Below are positions 24,009 through 32,327 of a stretch of DNA of 37,767 nucleotides, one piece after another. The notes below the pieces were generated by a model, which worked only from the letters and a program-made list of their open reading frames with translations, did not search any database and was not told the DNA's origin. Source of the stretch: Bacteroidales bacterium (lineage in GTDB: Bacteria; Bacteroidota; Bacteroidia; Bacteroidales; UBA3663); assembly GCA_016293065.1 (NCBI GenBank), contig JAEDEY010000011.1:1-37767 (forward strand), given 5' to 3'. Within the stretch, counting starts at the first letter, position 1, and the number at the start of each line of letters is the position of its first letter. Both the position numbers and the translations under genes were made by a program.

Positions 24009-24175
24009 CTGAATTGATTTATTTCTTTATTATAGTGATATCCTGCTGAACCGAGTATCACCTCGATCTCTGTACCATCAACATCCTCTCCTTGGCAATA
24101 GTCCTCGAACGAGTCATAACAGTCTCGGAGTTTCATATTAACCATACTATACAATATCTCAGGATCTTTAACCAT
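24005..24175 (-). CDS. DUF4250 family small protein
   Basis: A 56-residue protein beginning MVKDPEILYSMVNMKLRDCY and ending AGYHYNKEINQF followed by Arg. The pattern KDP-x-L-x-S-x-VN-x-KLRD, an acidic middle, then G-Y-x-Y-x-x-x-x-NQF matches the DUF4250 family as I recall it. No function is known. The gene is confirmed by context: its TGA overlaps the yicC ATG in the sequence ATGA, and it follows the metallo-hydrolase gene after 33 bases on the same strand. It is probably cytosolic since there is no signal peptide or membrane segment. Confidence 0.82.
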   Translation of the reverse strand: MVKDPEILYSMVNMKLRDCYDSFEDYCQGEDVDGTEIEVILGSAGYHYNKEINQFR

Positions 24176-24208
24176 ATTACGAAAATGTTTAGTTCAACAA
24201 AAAGAGTC

Positions 24209-24862
24209 TCATCTGACGAAAGGATTATGTTGCTTTTCCAGACCGATGCTGGTCTTTGGTCCATGACCAGGGAACACAGTCACATCATCAGGCAATGTCA
24301 TCAGCTTCGTCTTGATGCCTTCGACAAGTCTCTCGCCATCGCATCCCAACTTTGCGCCGAAATCCGAACGTCCGATGCTGCCATAGAATAGTACATCTCC
24401 AGTAAAGACTATCTTGTCGTCAGGCAGATAGTAGCAAAGTCCGTGGAAACTATGTCCAGGGCAATCTATCACTTCTATTCTATGACCTCCGCATACGAGT
24501 ACGTCACCTTCCTTGACATCATGCTCTACCCTTCCGATTTTGTTGTCATATTCCATTCCGAACATCACAGCCTGCATACGAGGGATGAGCATTGCCAATG
24601 AGTCCTCAAGACTTCCTGTCACACCAATACCGAAAGCCTCGCTACATAAGCCTGTGCCAAGTATATGGTCTATGTGATAGTGAGTCAAGAGGATATGGCT
24701 GATTTTCAACTGCCGTTCATCCACGAAACTCTTCACAGCCTTCCATTCTTGCTCAAATTTCATGCCTGGATCGACGATGAAAGCGTCGTTAGTTTCTTCA
24801 TCGTATGCGACGAAGCAGTTTTCGGCAAACTCGTTGCATCTGAATTGTTCAACCTTCAACAT
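24209..24862 (-). CDS. MBL-fold metallo-hydrolase (glyoxalase II-like)
   Basis: A 217-residue cytosolic protein with the metallo-beta-lactamase fold. Its dinuclear metal site is LTHYHIDH (H61, H63, D65, H66), followed by DCPGHSFHG, the FTGDVLF aspartate block and the VFPGHGP histidine. The order of motifs and the short length match the YcbL/glyoxalase II-like group, which hydrolyses thioesters such as hydroxyacylglutathione analogues. The real substrate is unknown, since Bacteroidales do not generally rely on glutathione. It follows rsmG after six bases and precedes DUF4250 by 33. Confidence 0.9.
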   Translation of the reverse strand: MLKVEQFRCNEFAENCFVAYDEETNDAFIVDPGMKFEQEWKAVKSFVDERQLKISHILLTHYHIDHILGTGLCSEAFGIGVTGSLEDSLAMLIPRMQAVMFGMEYDNKIGRVEHDVKEGDVLVCGGHRIEVIDCPGHSFHGLCYYLPDDKIVFTGDVLFYGSIGRSDFGAKLGCDGERLVEGIKTKLMTLPDDVTVFPGHGPKTSIGLEKQHNPFVR

Positions 24863-24868
24863 ATAGCG

Positions 24869-25486
24869 TCAATTATTCATTTTGGTATAAACCACTTTCT
24901 TTGTCTGAAAGAACACTTCGCCAAAATATTGACTGATATCCTTCACCTGAGTACGTTGTGCGATGGCAGCGGTAATTTCATCGGTGAGGTCACCACCTTT
25001 CAGACAAATCAGTCCCTTGGTGGTCACTCTCTTCACGAGTTTCAGCAAGTCGGGCAAATTCATCACAGCACGGCTCACAGCATAGTCAAATGTGAGTTTT
25101 ACCTCTTCGATGCTAGCATGTCTGAACTCGGCATTATTTAACCCGATGGTATTAGCTATTTCCTGAGCCACACGCACTTTCTTGCCTATTCTATCCACCA
25201 ACAAGAAGCTACATTCTGGATAGCGAATAGACAACGGGATGCCTGGGAAACCTCCGCCGCAACCAACATCCACGATAGTGGTACCAGCCTTCCATCCGCC
25301 CAGCTCCTCTTCTACAAATTTCGCTATTGCCAGAGAGTGCTGGACATGACGTTCATAGATATTGTCGATGTCCTTGCGCGAGATAACATTTATCTTGCTG
25401 TTCCAGTCGGTATATAATTCCTGCAAGGCTTGAAATTGCGCTATCTGCTCTGAGGTAAGCTCGGGAAAATATTTTACAAAATCCAT
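24869..25486 (-). CDS. rsmG: 16S rRNA m7G527 methyltransferase
   Basis: A 205-residue SAM-dependent methyltransferase that makes 7-methylguanosine at position 527 of 16S rRNA. The SAM motif I is VDVGCGGGFPGIPL (about 92-105). The upstream NVISRKDIDNIYERHVQHS and the downstream SRAVMNLPDLLKL segments are typical RsmG (GidB) blocks. Length matches the family. The next gene, six bases on, is the metallo-hydrolase. Between the upstream lipoprotein gene and this start are 42 bases that hold a tandem ATTGACAAA repeat. Confidence 0.94.
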   Translation of the reverse strand: MDFVKYFPELTSEQIAQFQALQELYTDWNSKINVISRKDIDNIYERHVQHSLAIAKFVEEELGGWKAGTTIVDVGCGGGFPGIPLSIRYPECSFLLVDRIGKKVRVAQEIANTIGLNNAEFRHASIEEVKLTFDYAVSRAVMNLPDLLKLVKRVTTKGLICLKGGDLTDEITAAIAQRTQVKDISQYFGEVFFQTKKVVYTKMNN

Positions 25487-25501
25487 TGTTATCTTTTCAA
25501 A

Positions 25502-25521
25502 ATTGACAAACTATTGACAAA
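25502..25521. repeat. Tandem ATTGACAAA copies upstream of rsmG
   Basis: ATTGACAAA occurs at 25502-25510 and again at 25513-25521, so the two copies repeat with an 11-base period, about one helical turn. They fill the gap between the lipoprotein stop and the rsmG start on the - strand. Confidence 0.5.
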
Positions 25522-25528
25522 TGCCATC

Positions 25529-26392
25529 TCACTCTGTCGTTACAGGCGTAATCAGCTGATTTTGCTTCAATGGAGAATTATCCGACACCAAAGGCCTGAG
25601 TTGGTCCCAACCAAGAGTGATGGCAATTTCGCCATAAGAATAGGCAGCAATCTCAAAAGGATCGTAGATGAAGGTAATACCCTTATCCGAGAGATAGAAA
25701 TTCTCGGTGACATCAAACTCCTCGTTGAGCAACTGATAGTCGTTCTTGAGATAATCCACCATCATTTCCCTTATCTGTCCAATGGCAGGTTCGGCGAACA
25801 GATAATCAAGTGTGACATTACGAAGATTTTTCAGGTCGAGCGAAGCCACACAGTTGGTACTGTTGCCATGTGCTCCTCCTGTATATGAGTAGATTCTTAC
25901 TGAATACGAGAAGACATCATTGTCATTATACAATGCCGTACCGTCGCAATTTTCTTCATAGCTCATCCATGTGGCAGCACCGACCATGTCATCACCGAAA
26001 TTGTTGATAGCATCGTTGCCTTCCTCAAGATAGTTACGAATATATGTCTTGGTATAGTTGCGAATCATCATCTCCGGATCATTGTTCTTGTCCGAGGCGT
26101 ATGTTCCATCCTGGGTAAGAGTTACGATGAGCGTGTTTGTCAATTCAAGCACCTTTTGCGAAGAAGCTGCAGCTGGCAGGTCAAAGTTGAGCTGCAGACG
26201 GCAGTCTGGCTTCTCGTAATTTGAAAAAAGTGTCATCGTCGTATCAACAGATATGTGCTTGAACGAGGTAATGCCTTGTGGCGCAACTCCGACTGCCGTT
26301 TCGGACTTAGAAGAACATGAGCCAGCCAGAGCGGATGCAAGTGTTGCAACTGCCATGAATCCATAATTCTTAATGTTCCAAAACCTTTTCAT
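25529..26392 (-). CDS. DUF3298/RsiV-like lipoprotein
   Basis: A 287-residue lipoprotein: the LAGSC lipobox places the lipidated cysteine at C26 and the mature part begins SSKSETAVG. The rest reads as a DUF4163-type region followed by a DUF3298 domain. Signatures are the YSYTGGAHGN motif near residue 168, then LDLKNLRNVTLDYLF, FYLSDKGITFIYDPFEIAAYSYG and a hydrophobic end. Related domains occur in RsiV and PdaC, where they bind or act on peptidoglycan-related ligands; no such activity can be claimed here. It has its own -7 element and may head the long - strand run that continues with rsmG 42 bases downstream. Confidence 0.85.
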   Translation of the reverse strand: MKRFWNIKNYGFMAVATLASALAGSCSSKSETAVGVAPQGITSFKHISVDTTMTLFSNYEKPDCRLQLNFDLPAAASSQKVLELTNTLIVTLTQDGTYASDKNNDPEMMIRNYTKTYIRNYLEEGNDAINNFGDDMVGAATWMSYEENCDGTALYNDNDVFSYSVRIYSYTGGAHGNSTNCVASLDLKNLRNVTLDYLFAEPAIGQIREMMVDYLKNDYQLLNEEFDVTENFYLSDKGITFIYDPFEIAAYSYGEIAITLGWDQLRPLVSDNSPLKQNQLITPVTTE

Positions 26393-26417
26393 ATTTTAAA
26401 ATTATATAATTTATCCG

Positions 26418-26455
26418 CAAAGATAATGAATTATCAATAAAAACCATTATCTTTG
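26418..26455. promoter_or_regulatory. Symmetric divergent promoter pair
   Basis: CAAAGATAATG at 26418-26428 and CATTATCTTTG at 26445-26455 form a perfect 11-base inverted repeat. Each arm contains a TATCTTTG -7 element pointing outward: the left one on the - strand serves the DUF3298 lipoprotein (25 bases to its ATG), the right one on the + strand serves the TPR protein (20 bases to its ATG). Confidence 0.65.
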
Positions 26456-26475
26456 CACAAAAATATTTGATAAAT

Positions 26476-27324
26476 ATGAATAAAACGTTTTTATTATTAC
26501 TTGTAGTTGTCGCTTCTGGCACTTATGCCACTAAAGCTCTTGCACAAAATGACTCCATTTCTACCTATGAAGAATGGATTACGGCCAGCTTCGATGCACT
26601 CGACGAGAACAACAATGCGCAAGCCGAACAATGCCTCAAAAATGCCATGAAACTGGAGCCTGCAAATCCTCAAAATGGCCTATTGTTCGTAAATCTTGGT
26701 ACAATACAACGCAACCAGCAGAATTATCAGGATGCGGAAATTTCATACACTTGCGCCATATCTCTGCTCGAAGAAAATACAGTGGCATTCTCTACTCGCG
26801 CCTCTCTCTATGCCGAGATGGAGGAATACCAGAAAGCAATAGATGATTATTCGGTTATCATTGGTCGTAATCCTGAGAACGAAGACGCACTCTACGAACG
26901 GGCTCTTTGCCGTTTGATGAACAACGACACCGTGGGGGCTCGGTTTGATCTCGAAACTATCGACAAGTTCAATCCCAAAAGTGCAAAGTCGAGACTCGGA
27001 ATGGCTATGGTGTATAAGGCAATGGGTGAAAATGCCATGGCAGTCGAACTCTACGACGCGCTGATCAAGGCCAACCCAAACAGCTGGAGTCTCTTGCGCG
27101 ACCGTGCTGAGGTCTATTTTTTCAGCAAGCGACTCGGTGCTGCTCTCATTGACATCGACAAAAGCATCAGCATGAATGGCAAGGACCCTCTCTCATACTT
27201 CCTTCGAGCCAAGATACGATGGGCAAAAGGAGACAGGGAATATGCACGCCGCGACCTAAATAGAGCTGTAGAATTGGGGCTTCCTCAGTCAGCTGCAGCC
27301 GATTTAGTCGAAAAAATGGAATAA
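26476..27324 (+). CDS. Exported tetratricopeptide-repeat protein
   Basis: A 282-residue protein with a signal peptide (MNKTFLLLLVVVASG then TKALAQ), so probably periplasmic or outer-membrane associated. The rest is a string of about six TPR units, for example AEQCLKNAMKLEPANPQ, YQDAEISYTCAISLL, YQKAIDDYSVIIGRNPEN and ALIDIDKSISMNGKDP. TPR proteins serve as scaffolds; no enzyme domain is visible. ATG 26476 is chosen over an upstream in-frame TTG at 26467 because it starts directly at the signal peptide. The HU/SPOR gene follows after 78 bases with its own promoter. Confidence 0.85.
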   Translation: MNKTFLLLLVVVASGTYATKALAQNDSISTYEEWITASFDALDENNNAQAEQCLKNAMKLEPANPQNGLLFVNLGTIQRNQQNYQDAEISYTCAISLLEENTVAFSTRASLYAEMEEYQKAIDDYSVIIGRNPENEDALYERALCRLMNNDTVGARFDLETIDKFNPKSAKSRLGMAMVYKAMGENAMAVELYDALIKANPNSWSLLRDRAEVYFFSKRLGAALIDIDKSISMNGKDPLSYFLRAKIRWAKGDREYARRDLNRAVELGLPQSAAADLVEKME

Positions 27325-27371
27325 AAATCAAAAAAAACTGCAATTTATTTTTAATTTTAAGATGTAATCGC

Positions 27372-27379
27372 TATATTTG
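27372..27379 (+). promoter_or_regulatory. Probable -7 element for the HU/SPOR-recJ-recQ run
   Basis: TATATTTG followed by CA fits TAnnTTTG and ends 23 bases before ATG 27403. No distinct -33 box was seen in the AT-rich sequence upstream. Confidence 0.55.
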
Positions 27380-27402
27380 CACATTATTACAAAGCAGACA
27401 AT

Positions 27403-28566
27403 ATGAGAAATCTATCAACATACATCGAATATACACTGATGACCCAGCACTACGTATTCGTGCCAGGCATCGGTGGTTTCATGTTACGTGATGTTGACGC
27501 TTCTTATGCTAATGGTAAATATGTGCCGTCACATCGCGAAGTTCGTTTCAACCGTTTTCTCACCAACGACGATGGTATGCTTGCCAACACCTACATGGAG
27601 AGTGAAGGCATTACTTACGACGAGGCTATCACCCAGATTCGCATCGAAGTTGCCAAGATCAATTCCCACATCCGTCGTCACAAGTCTTACGAATTGGGCA
27701 ATCTCGGTATTCTTTCTTATGATTCCGACCATTGCCTCGTGGTCAAATACCCTAAACACTTCCCTCTCGATCCAGACTGCTACGGACTCGAGTCTTTGTC
27801 AATCCGCCCTTGGACGGAGCGTGAAAAGCATTCTCAGCAGTATGTCTTCAGACCAAAAGCCGATGTTGTAGCAATCCCAAAATATTGGCTCCAACGTGCT
27901 GCGGCTGTACTGATTATCATCGCCTGCCTATTCGCAAACACATTCATATCTCCTGGCGATAAGTCAAACAAGACAACAAATGCTTCGATGTTCGATACCG
28001 AGATTCTTTTCGGTAACGCTGTTCCTAATGTGGCTTCCGTTGCTGACCTCGACAACGAAGAAGCGGTAATTGCCGACGTTACATCTGAAGAATTTGATGT
28101 GGTCGGACAAGAACCTGCCGTCGAAGCTATGAACACTTTTGTGGTTCCTGAATCATGCAGCAACAAGACTGCTTCTGACGAGATCCCTATCCAACGCACG
28201 GTCGTTAACAACAACGGCAGCAACGAGAGGATTTTCTTCATCATCATTGCAAGCTGCTCGACACTCGCCGATGCGCAGCGTGCCGCTAAGAAAAAACTTG
28301 CTGAAGGCTACGGCAATATCGGAATCATCGAAAAAGACGGACGTTTCCGTCTCTACCTAAAATCTTTTGCTATCCGTGCCGAAGGAGAGTCATATCTCGA
28401 CGAGGTGCGCGTCTCTACTCCATTCCAGACAGCTTGGCTTTTGCCTGTGCGTCAGGGAACCCTTCTCTCGTATAATCAAAAAAATATCGATAATGACCAA
28501 CTATCAATGGAATTGTCGCACCCTAACAAACGAACAGAAAGAGATCAAGGAAGTATTAATAGCTGA
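27403..28566 (+). CDS. CCDC81-type HU domain and SPOR domain membrane protein
   Basis: A 387-residue inner-membrane protein. Residues 1-135 contain two HU-like domains of the bacterial CCDC81 type (LSTYIEYTLMTQHYVFVPGIGGF, then INSHIRRHKSYELGNLGILSY). A transmembrane helix follows at about 163-181 (LQRAAAVLIIIACLFANTF), then an acidic linker, then a SPOR domain at about 276-350 (FFIIIASCSTLADAQRAAKKKL). SPOR domains bind denuded peptidoglycan at division sites, so the protein may connect cytoplasmic HU domains to the septal wall; that reading is inference. Residues 364-387 overlap the recJ start by 74 bases. An A-tract at 28478-28484 could explain this as a lost stop. Confidence 0.85.
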   Translation: MRNLSTYIEYTLMTQHYVFVPGIGGFMLRDVDASYANGKYVPSHREVRFNRFLTNDDGMLANTYMESEGITYDEAITQIRIEVAKINSHIRRHKSYELGNLGILSYDSDHCLVVKYPKHFPLDPDCYGLESLSIRPWTEREKHSQQYVFRPKADVVAIPKYWLQRAAAVLIIIACLFANTFISPGDKSNKTTNASMFDTEILFGNAVPNVASVADLDNEEAVIADVTSEEFDVVGQEPAVEAMNTFVVPESCSNKTASDEIPIQRTVVNNNGSNERIFFIIIASCSTLADAQRAAKKKLAEGYGNIGIIEKDGRFRLYLKSFAIRAEGESYLDEVRVSTPFQTAWLLPVRQGTLLSYNQKNIDNDQLSMELSHPNKRTERDQGSINS

Positions 28567-30313
28567 ATTAAAACTTAATCCTATTGTCGCACATCTGCTC
28601 GTACAGCGTGGTGTGACCAACACTGAAGAAGCACGACACTTCTTCCGACCGCAACTCTCTTCGGGTTTGCACGATCCGTTCCTGATGAAGGACATGGACA
28701 AAGCCGTACAACGACTGAACGAAGCCATAGGACGCAAAGAGAAAATCCTCATCTATGGTGACTACGATGTCGATGGTACTAGTTCGGTGGCTTTAGTTTA
28801 CCGCTTTCTTAGGAACTTCTATTCTTCGCTCGACTACTATATCCCCGACCGTTATGACGACGGATATGGCATATCTGAAAAAGGTGTTGACTACGCCTAC
28901 GACACTGGCGTAAAGCTTGTTATTACTTTGGACTGCGGTATCAAAGCCATAAATATGGTGAACTACGCAAAGTCTAAAGGAATCGATTTTATTATCTGTG
29001 ACCATCATAAGCCTGATGACACCCTGCCCGATGCTATTGCCGTTCTCGACCCAAAACGTCCTGACGACGATTATCCTTATCCGCATCTCTCAGCATGTGG
29101 TGTAGGTCTGAAATTCATGCAGGCTTTTGCTCGCGACAATGGTCTGAATGAATTGTCGATGATCTATCCTCTGCTCGACCTCTGTGCCTTAAGCATAGCC
29201 ACAGATATCGTGCCGATGACTGGAGAAAACCGCGTGCTTTCATACAACGGTCTCCGCAGGCTCAACGACCATCCTTGCAGCGGCATACAATGTATCATCG
29301 AGCAATGTGGATTGAAGGACAAGGAAATTACCAATTCGGATATTGTCTTCAAAATCGGTCCTCGCATCAATGCCTCTGGCCGTATGATGTGCGGCAAGGA
29401 AGCGGTAGATCTCATGATTGCCAAAGATAAGGATACGGCAAAGCGTAGTGCCGACCATATCGCACAATACAACGAAACGCGCAAGGAACTCGACAAGCGC
29501 GTGACTGAGGAGGCATTGGCAATGGTCAACCAGCTTGACACCAAAGACAAGAAATCTATCCTTGTCTATAACCCGAAGTGGCACAAAGGTGTAATAGGTA
29601 TTGTGGCAAGCCGTCTCACCGAACATTTCTATCGTCCTGCCATTGTCCTCACTTCTGCCTGTGGTTTTGCCAGTGGTTCTGCCCGCTCCATCCAGGGCTT
29701 CGATGTGTATGGTGCTATTGACTCTTGTCGAGACCTTGTCGAGAATTTCGGTGGTCATACCTATGCTGCAGGCCTTACCCTTCGCGAAGAGAACATTCCT
29801 GAACTGGCAGACCGCATAGAGAAATGGGTTGAAGAGCATATTACCGATGCTCAACAACAGCAGCATCTCGATATTGACATGGAGGTGAAGTTCCGTGAGG
29901 TGACCAACCGCCTGTACAAGCACCTCAAGATGCTAGCTCCTTTCGGACCAGGCAACAACAAGCCTCTGTTTGTGTCTCGTCACATCAAGGATCATGGAGG
30001 GTGTCGCCTCGTCGGTCGTGACCTCGAACATATCCGTCTCGAACTCGTAGACCCTGAGACAGGTTTCACCCACAATGGCATAGCTTTCAACATGGCTGAG
30101 AAGTACGACATCATCAAGAGCGGCAAGCCTTTTGATATCGTTTACACTGTTGAAGAGAACACTTATTCCAACAACAACATTCAGCTTCTGGTCAAGGATA
30201 TAAAAGAGAGCGAAACCAACAGCATCGCATCTGTTCTCGCTCTGCTCATCAAGTCAAAGGACGATGGCGACGTGGTTGGTTCTACTGGCACTCTCGTCAA
30301 TATTCACGAATAA
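28493..30313 (+). CDS. recJ: Single-stranded-DNA-specific exonuclease RecJ
   Basis: A 606-residue DHH-family 5'-3' exonuclease acting in recombination and mismatch repair. Motif I is YGDYDVDGTSS (D90, D92, D94) and motif III is CDHHKPDD (D170, H171, H172), both metal ligands. GPRINASGRM, the VIGIVASRLTE block, SGSARS and GGHTYAAG are further RecJ signatures. The C-terminal part holds the OB-fold (FGPGNNKPLF, GFTHNGIAFNM). The frame is open upstream to 28367 but that peptide has no RecJ similarity, and MTNYQWNCRTL at 28493 matches RecJ N-termini. recQ starts 12 bases after the stop. Confidence 0.95.
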   Translation: MTNYQWNCRTLTNEQKEIKEVLIAELKLNPIVAHLLVQRGVTNTEEARHFFRPQLSSGLHDPFLMKDMDKAVQRLNEAIGRKEKILIYGDYDVDGTSSVALVYRFLRNFYSSLDYYIPDRYDDGYGISEKGVDYAYDTGVKLVITLDCGIKAINMVNYAKSKGIDFIICDHHKPDDTLPDAIAVLDPKRPDDDYPYPHLSACGVGLKFMQAFARDNGLNELSMIYPLLDLCALSIATDIVPMTGENRVLSYNGLRRLNDHPCSGIQCIIEQCGLKDKEITNSDIVFKIGPRINASGRMMCGKEAVDLMIAKDKDTAKRSADHIAQYNETRKELDKRVTEEALAMVNQLDTKDKKSILVYNPKWHKGVIGIVASRLTEHFYRPAIVLTSACGFASGSARSIQGFDVYGAIDSCRDLVENFGGHTYAAGLTLREENIPELADRIEKWVEEHITDAQQQQHLDIDMEVKFREVTNRLYKHLKMLAPFGPGNNKPLFVSRHIKDHGGCRLVGRDLEHIRLELVDPETGFTHNGIAFNMAEKYDIIKSGKPFDIVYTVEENTYSNNNIQLLVKDIKESETNSIASVLALLIKSKDDGDVVGSTGTLVNIHE

Positions 30314-30325
30314 TCAGTCATTCCT

Positions 30326-32260
30326 ATGTCGGCCGATATTCACGACATACTCAAGAATTATTGGGGCTATGATTCTTTCCGTCCACTGCAGGAAGATATC
30401 ATAGCCTCAGTGTTATCTGGGCACGATACTCTCGGACTGTTGCCTACTGGTGGTGGCAAGAGCATCACGTTTCAAGTACCTGCCATCGCCCTCGGTGGTC
30501 TTTGCATCGTGGTCACACCTCTCATCTCGCTCATGAAAGACCAGATAGACCATCTCCAGAAACTTGGCATAAAGGCTGCTTCGGTATTCATGGGGATGAC
30601 CCATCAGGAGGTGCTTGAGACCTACGAACGGGTAATATCTCAGAACTATCAGTTTCTGTATCTCTCGCCCGAACGACTCGAAACCTCCCTCTTCCTTGCT
30701 AAACTACAATACATGGATGTGAGGCTGCTCGTGGTCGATGAGGCTCACTGCATCTCACAATGGGGCTACGATTTCCGTCCTCCTTATCTGCGTATTTCCG
30801 ACCTCCGCAAACATCTTTCTGATAATGTGCCTTGTCTTGCTGTCACGGCTACGGCTACTGTTGGCGTGATCGACGACATAATGAAACGTCTCTGTTTCGG
30901 CAAGGATGCCCAGGTGTTCCGCGCTTCGTTCGAACGTCCCAACCTCTCGTACAACGTGATGCATGTTGAAGACAAGCTCTCCAAGCTTCTTTCTCTTCTA
31001 TCGATGGCGACTCAATCCGAAGAAGGCGGTTCGGCTATTGTCTATGTCCGCAGCCGCAAGAAAACCAAGGAGGTGGCAGATGTCCTTGTTGGCCAAGGCA
31101 TCATGGCTACTAATTTCCATGCAGGTCTGTCGTCGTCCGAGAAGCAAAAACGGCAGGACGACTGGATTGATGGCAAGGTGCCGGTGATAGTAGCGACCAA
31201 TGCTTTCGGTATGGGAATAGACAAACCCGACGTGAGATTGGTCATTCATATCGACCTTCCCCCCTCGCCCGAAGAGTATTTCCAGGAGGCAGGACGTGCT
31301 GGCCGTGACTTGAAGCCTGCTGTGTCATGGATTCTCATCGACAGGAAAGATAGGCTCAAGCTGATCAAGCATCTGTCTGACGAATATCCCGAGCGTGACT
31401 ATATCCGCATGGTGTATCAGAAACTGTCAAGCTTCTTCCAGATAGCCATAGGCGCAGGGTGCAATTCTCTTTTCGAATTCGACATAATGCGTTTCTGTGC
31501 TTCTTATAAGCTCGCGCTCTCTCCAACCTACTATGCTCTGCGCATTCTCGACCAGTCAGGTTACATCATCTACAACGAAGACCCCGACCGTCATTCGCGC
31601 ATCATGTTTACAGCAGGACGAGAGTCACTCTATCACCTCGATAAGTTCGACCAGAATGCTCAACGAGCCATTAATGCTATTCTGCGTCTGTATTCGGGTG
31701 TCTTTGCCGACTATGTCTTTATCAACGAAGAGAATATCATGGCTCGCTCTGGTCTCGACCGCGAGACACTGTACAAGACCCTGCTCCTGCTCTCGCGTTT
31801 CCATATTCTGCATTATATACCTGCTCGTCAGAACCCTGCCATCGTCTTTCTTACACCACGTCTCGAGACCGAAGAGGTGCGCATCTCACGTGCCATCTAC
31901 GAGGAACGCAAGCAACGTCAGGAGGTTCGCATACAAGCCATGATCGATTATGTAGATAACGACCAGGAATGCCGACTCTCGCAGCTTCTCCGCTATTTCG
32001 GCGAGACTATTTCTCACACTTGCGGACACTGCGATGTCTGCCGTTCTCGTCAATCGGAGACTAATGGCAATATCGACGAACTGAATCATTTCGTTCGTCA
32101 GCAGGTCTTCTCTATCCTCTCTGCACAGTCACCTCGTCCTCTGTCACAAATAGTGCAGTCTATCTCTCACATCGACCAGACTCTCACTGCCAAGGTCGTT
32201 CGCGATATGATCGACTCTCACGAACTCGTTCTACAAGACAACCTTATCAGCAGGAAATAA
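30326..32260 (+). CDS. recQ: RecQ family ATP-dependent DNA helicase
   Basis: A 644-residue 3'-5' superfamily 2 helicase for recombination and replication repair. Walker A is PTGGGKS at 40-46 and Walker B is DEAH at 138-141, within the RecQ-typical VVDEAHCISQWGYDFRP. ATNAFGMGIDKPDVR and QEAGRAGRD complete the core, which ends near 335. Four cysteines (C549, C566, C569, C572) have the same x16-x2-x2 spacing as the E. coli RecQ zinc site but stand about 200 residues further from the core. The intervening segment looks like winged-helix domains. There is no HRDC domain. Pairing with recJ suggests joint function in end resection. Confidence 0.94.
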   Translation: MSADIHDILKNYWGYDSFRPLQEDIIASVLSGHDTLGLLPTGGGKSITFQVPAIALGGLCIVVTPLISLMKDQIDHLQKLGIKAASVFMGMTHQEVLETYERVISQNYQFLYLSPERLETSLFLAKLQYMDVRLLVVDEAHCISQWGYDFRPPYLRISDLRKHLSDNVPCLAVTATATVGVIDDIMKRLCFGKDAQVFRASFERPNLSYNVMHVEDKLSKLLSLLSMATQSEEGGSAIVYVRSRKKTKEVADVLVGQGIMATNFHAGLSSSEKQKRQDDWIDGKVPVIVATNAFGMGIDKPDVRLVIHIDLPPSPEEYFQEAGRAGRDLKPAVSWILIDRKDRLKLIKHLSDEYPERDYIRMVYQKLSSFFQIAIGAGCNSLFEFDIMRFCASYKLALSPTYYALRILDQSGYIIYNEDPDRHSRIMFTAGRESLYHLDKFDQNAQRAINAILRLYSGVFADYVFINEENIMARSGLDRETLYKTLLLLSRFHILHYIPARQNPAIVFLTPRLETEEVRISRAIYEERKQRQEVRIQAMIDYVDNDQECRLSQLLRYFGETISHTCGHCDVCRSRQSETNGNIDELNHFVRQQVFSILSAQSPRPLSQIVQSISHIDQTLTAKVVRDMIDSHELVLQDNLISRK

Positions 32261-32327
32261 TTACATTCTGATTGCGCCATGCAAGAGCCGCACTCAGAAC
32301 AATGAAGCAAACAATAAGTCAAGCTGT

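Noticed and set aside
28367..28492. 42-codon upstream extension of recJ
   Set aside because: Lies within the SPOR domain of the previous gene and has no RecJ similarity; the ATG at 28493 matches RecJ N-termini.
29240..29923. 227-codon - strand frame inside recJ
   Set aside because: Antisense to conserved RecJ motifs with no family features of its own.
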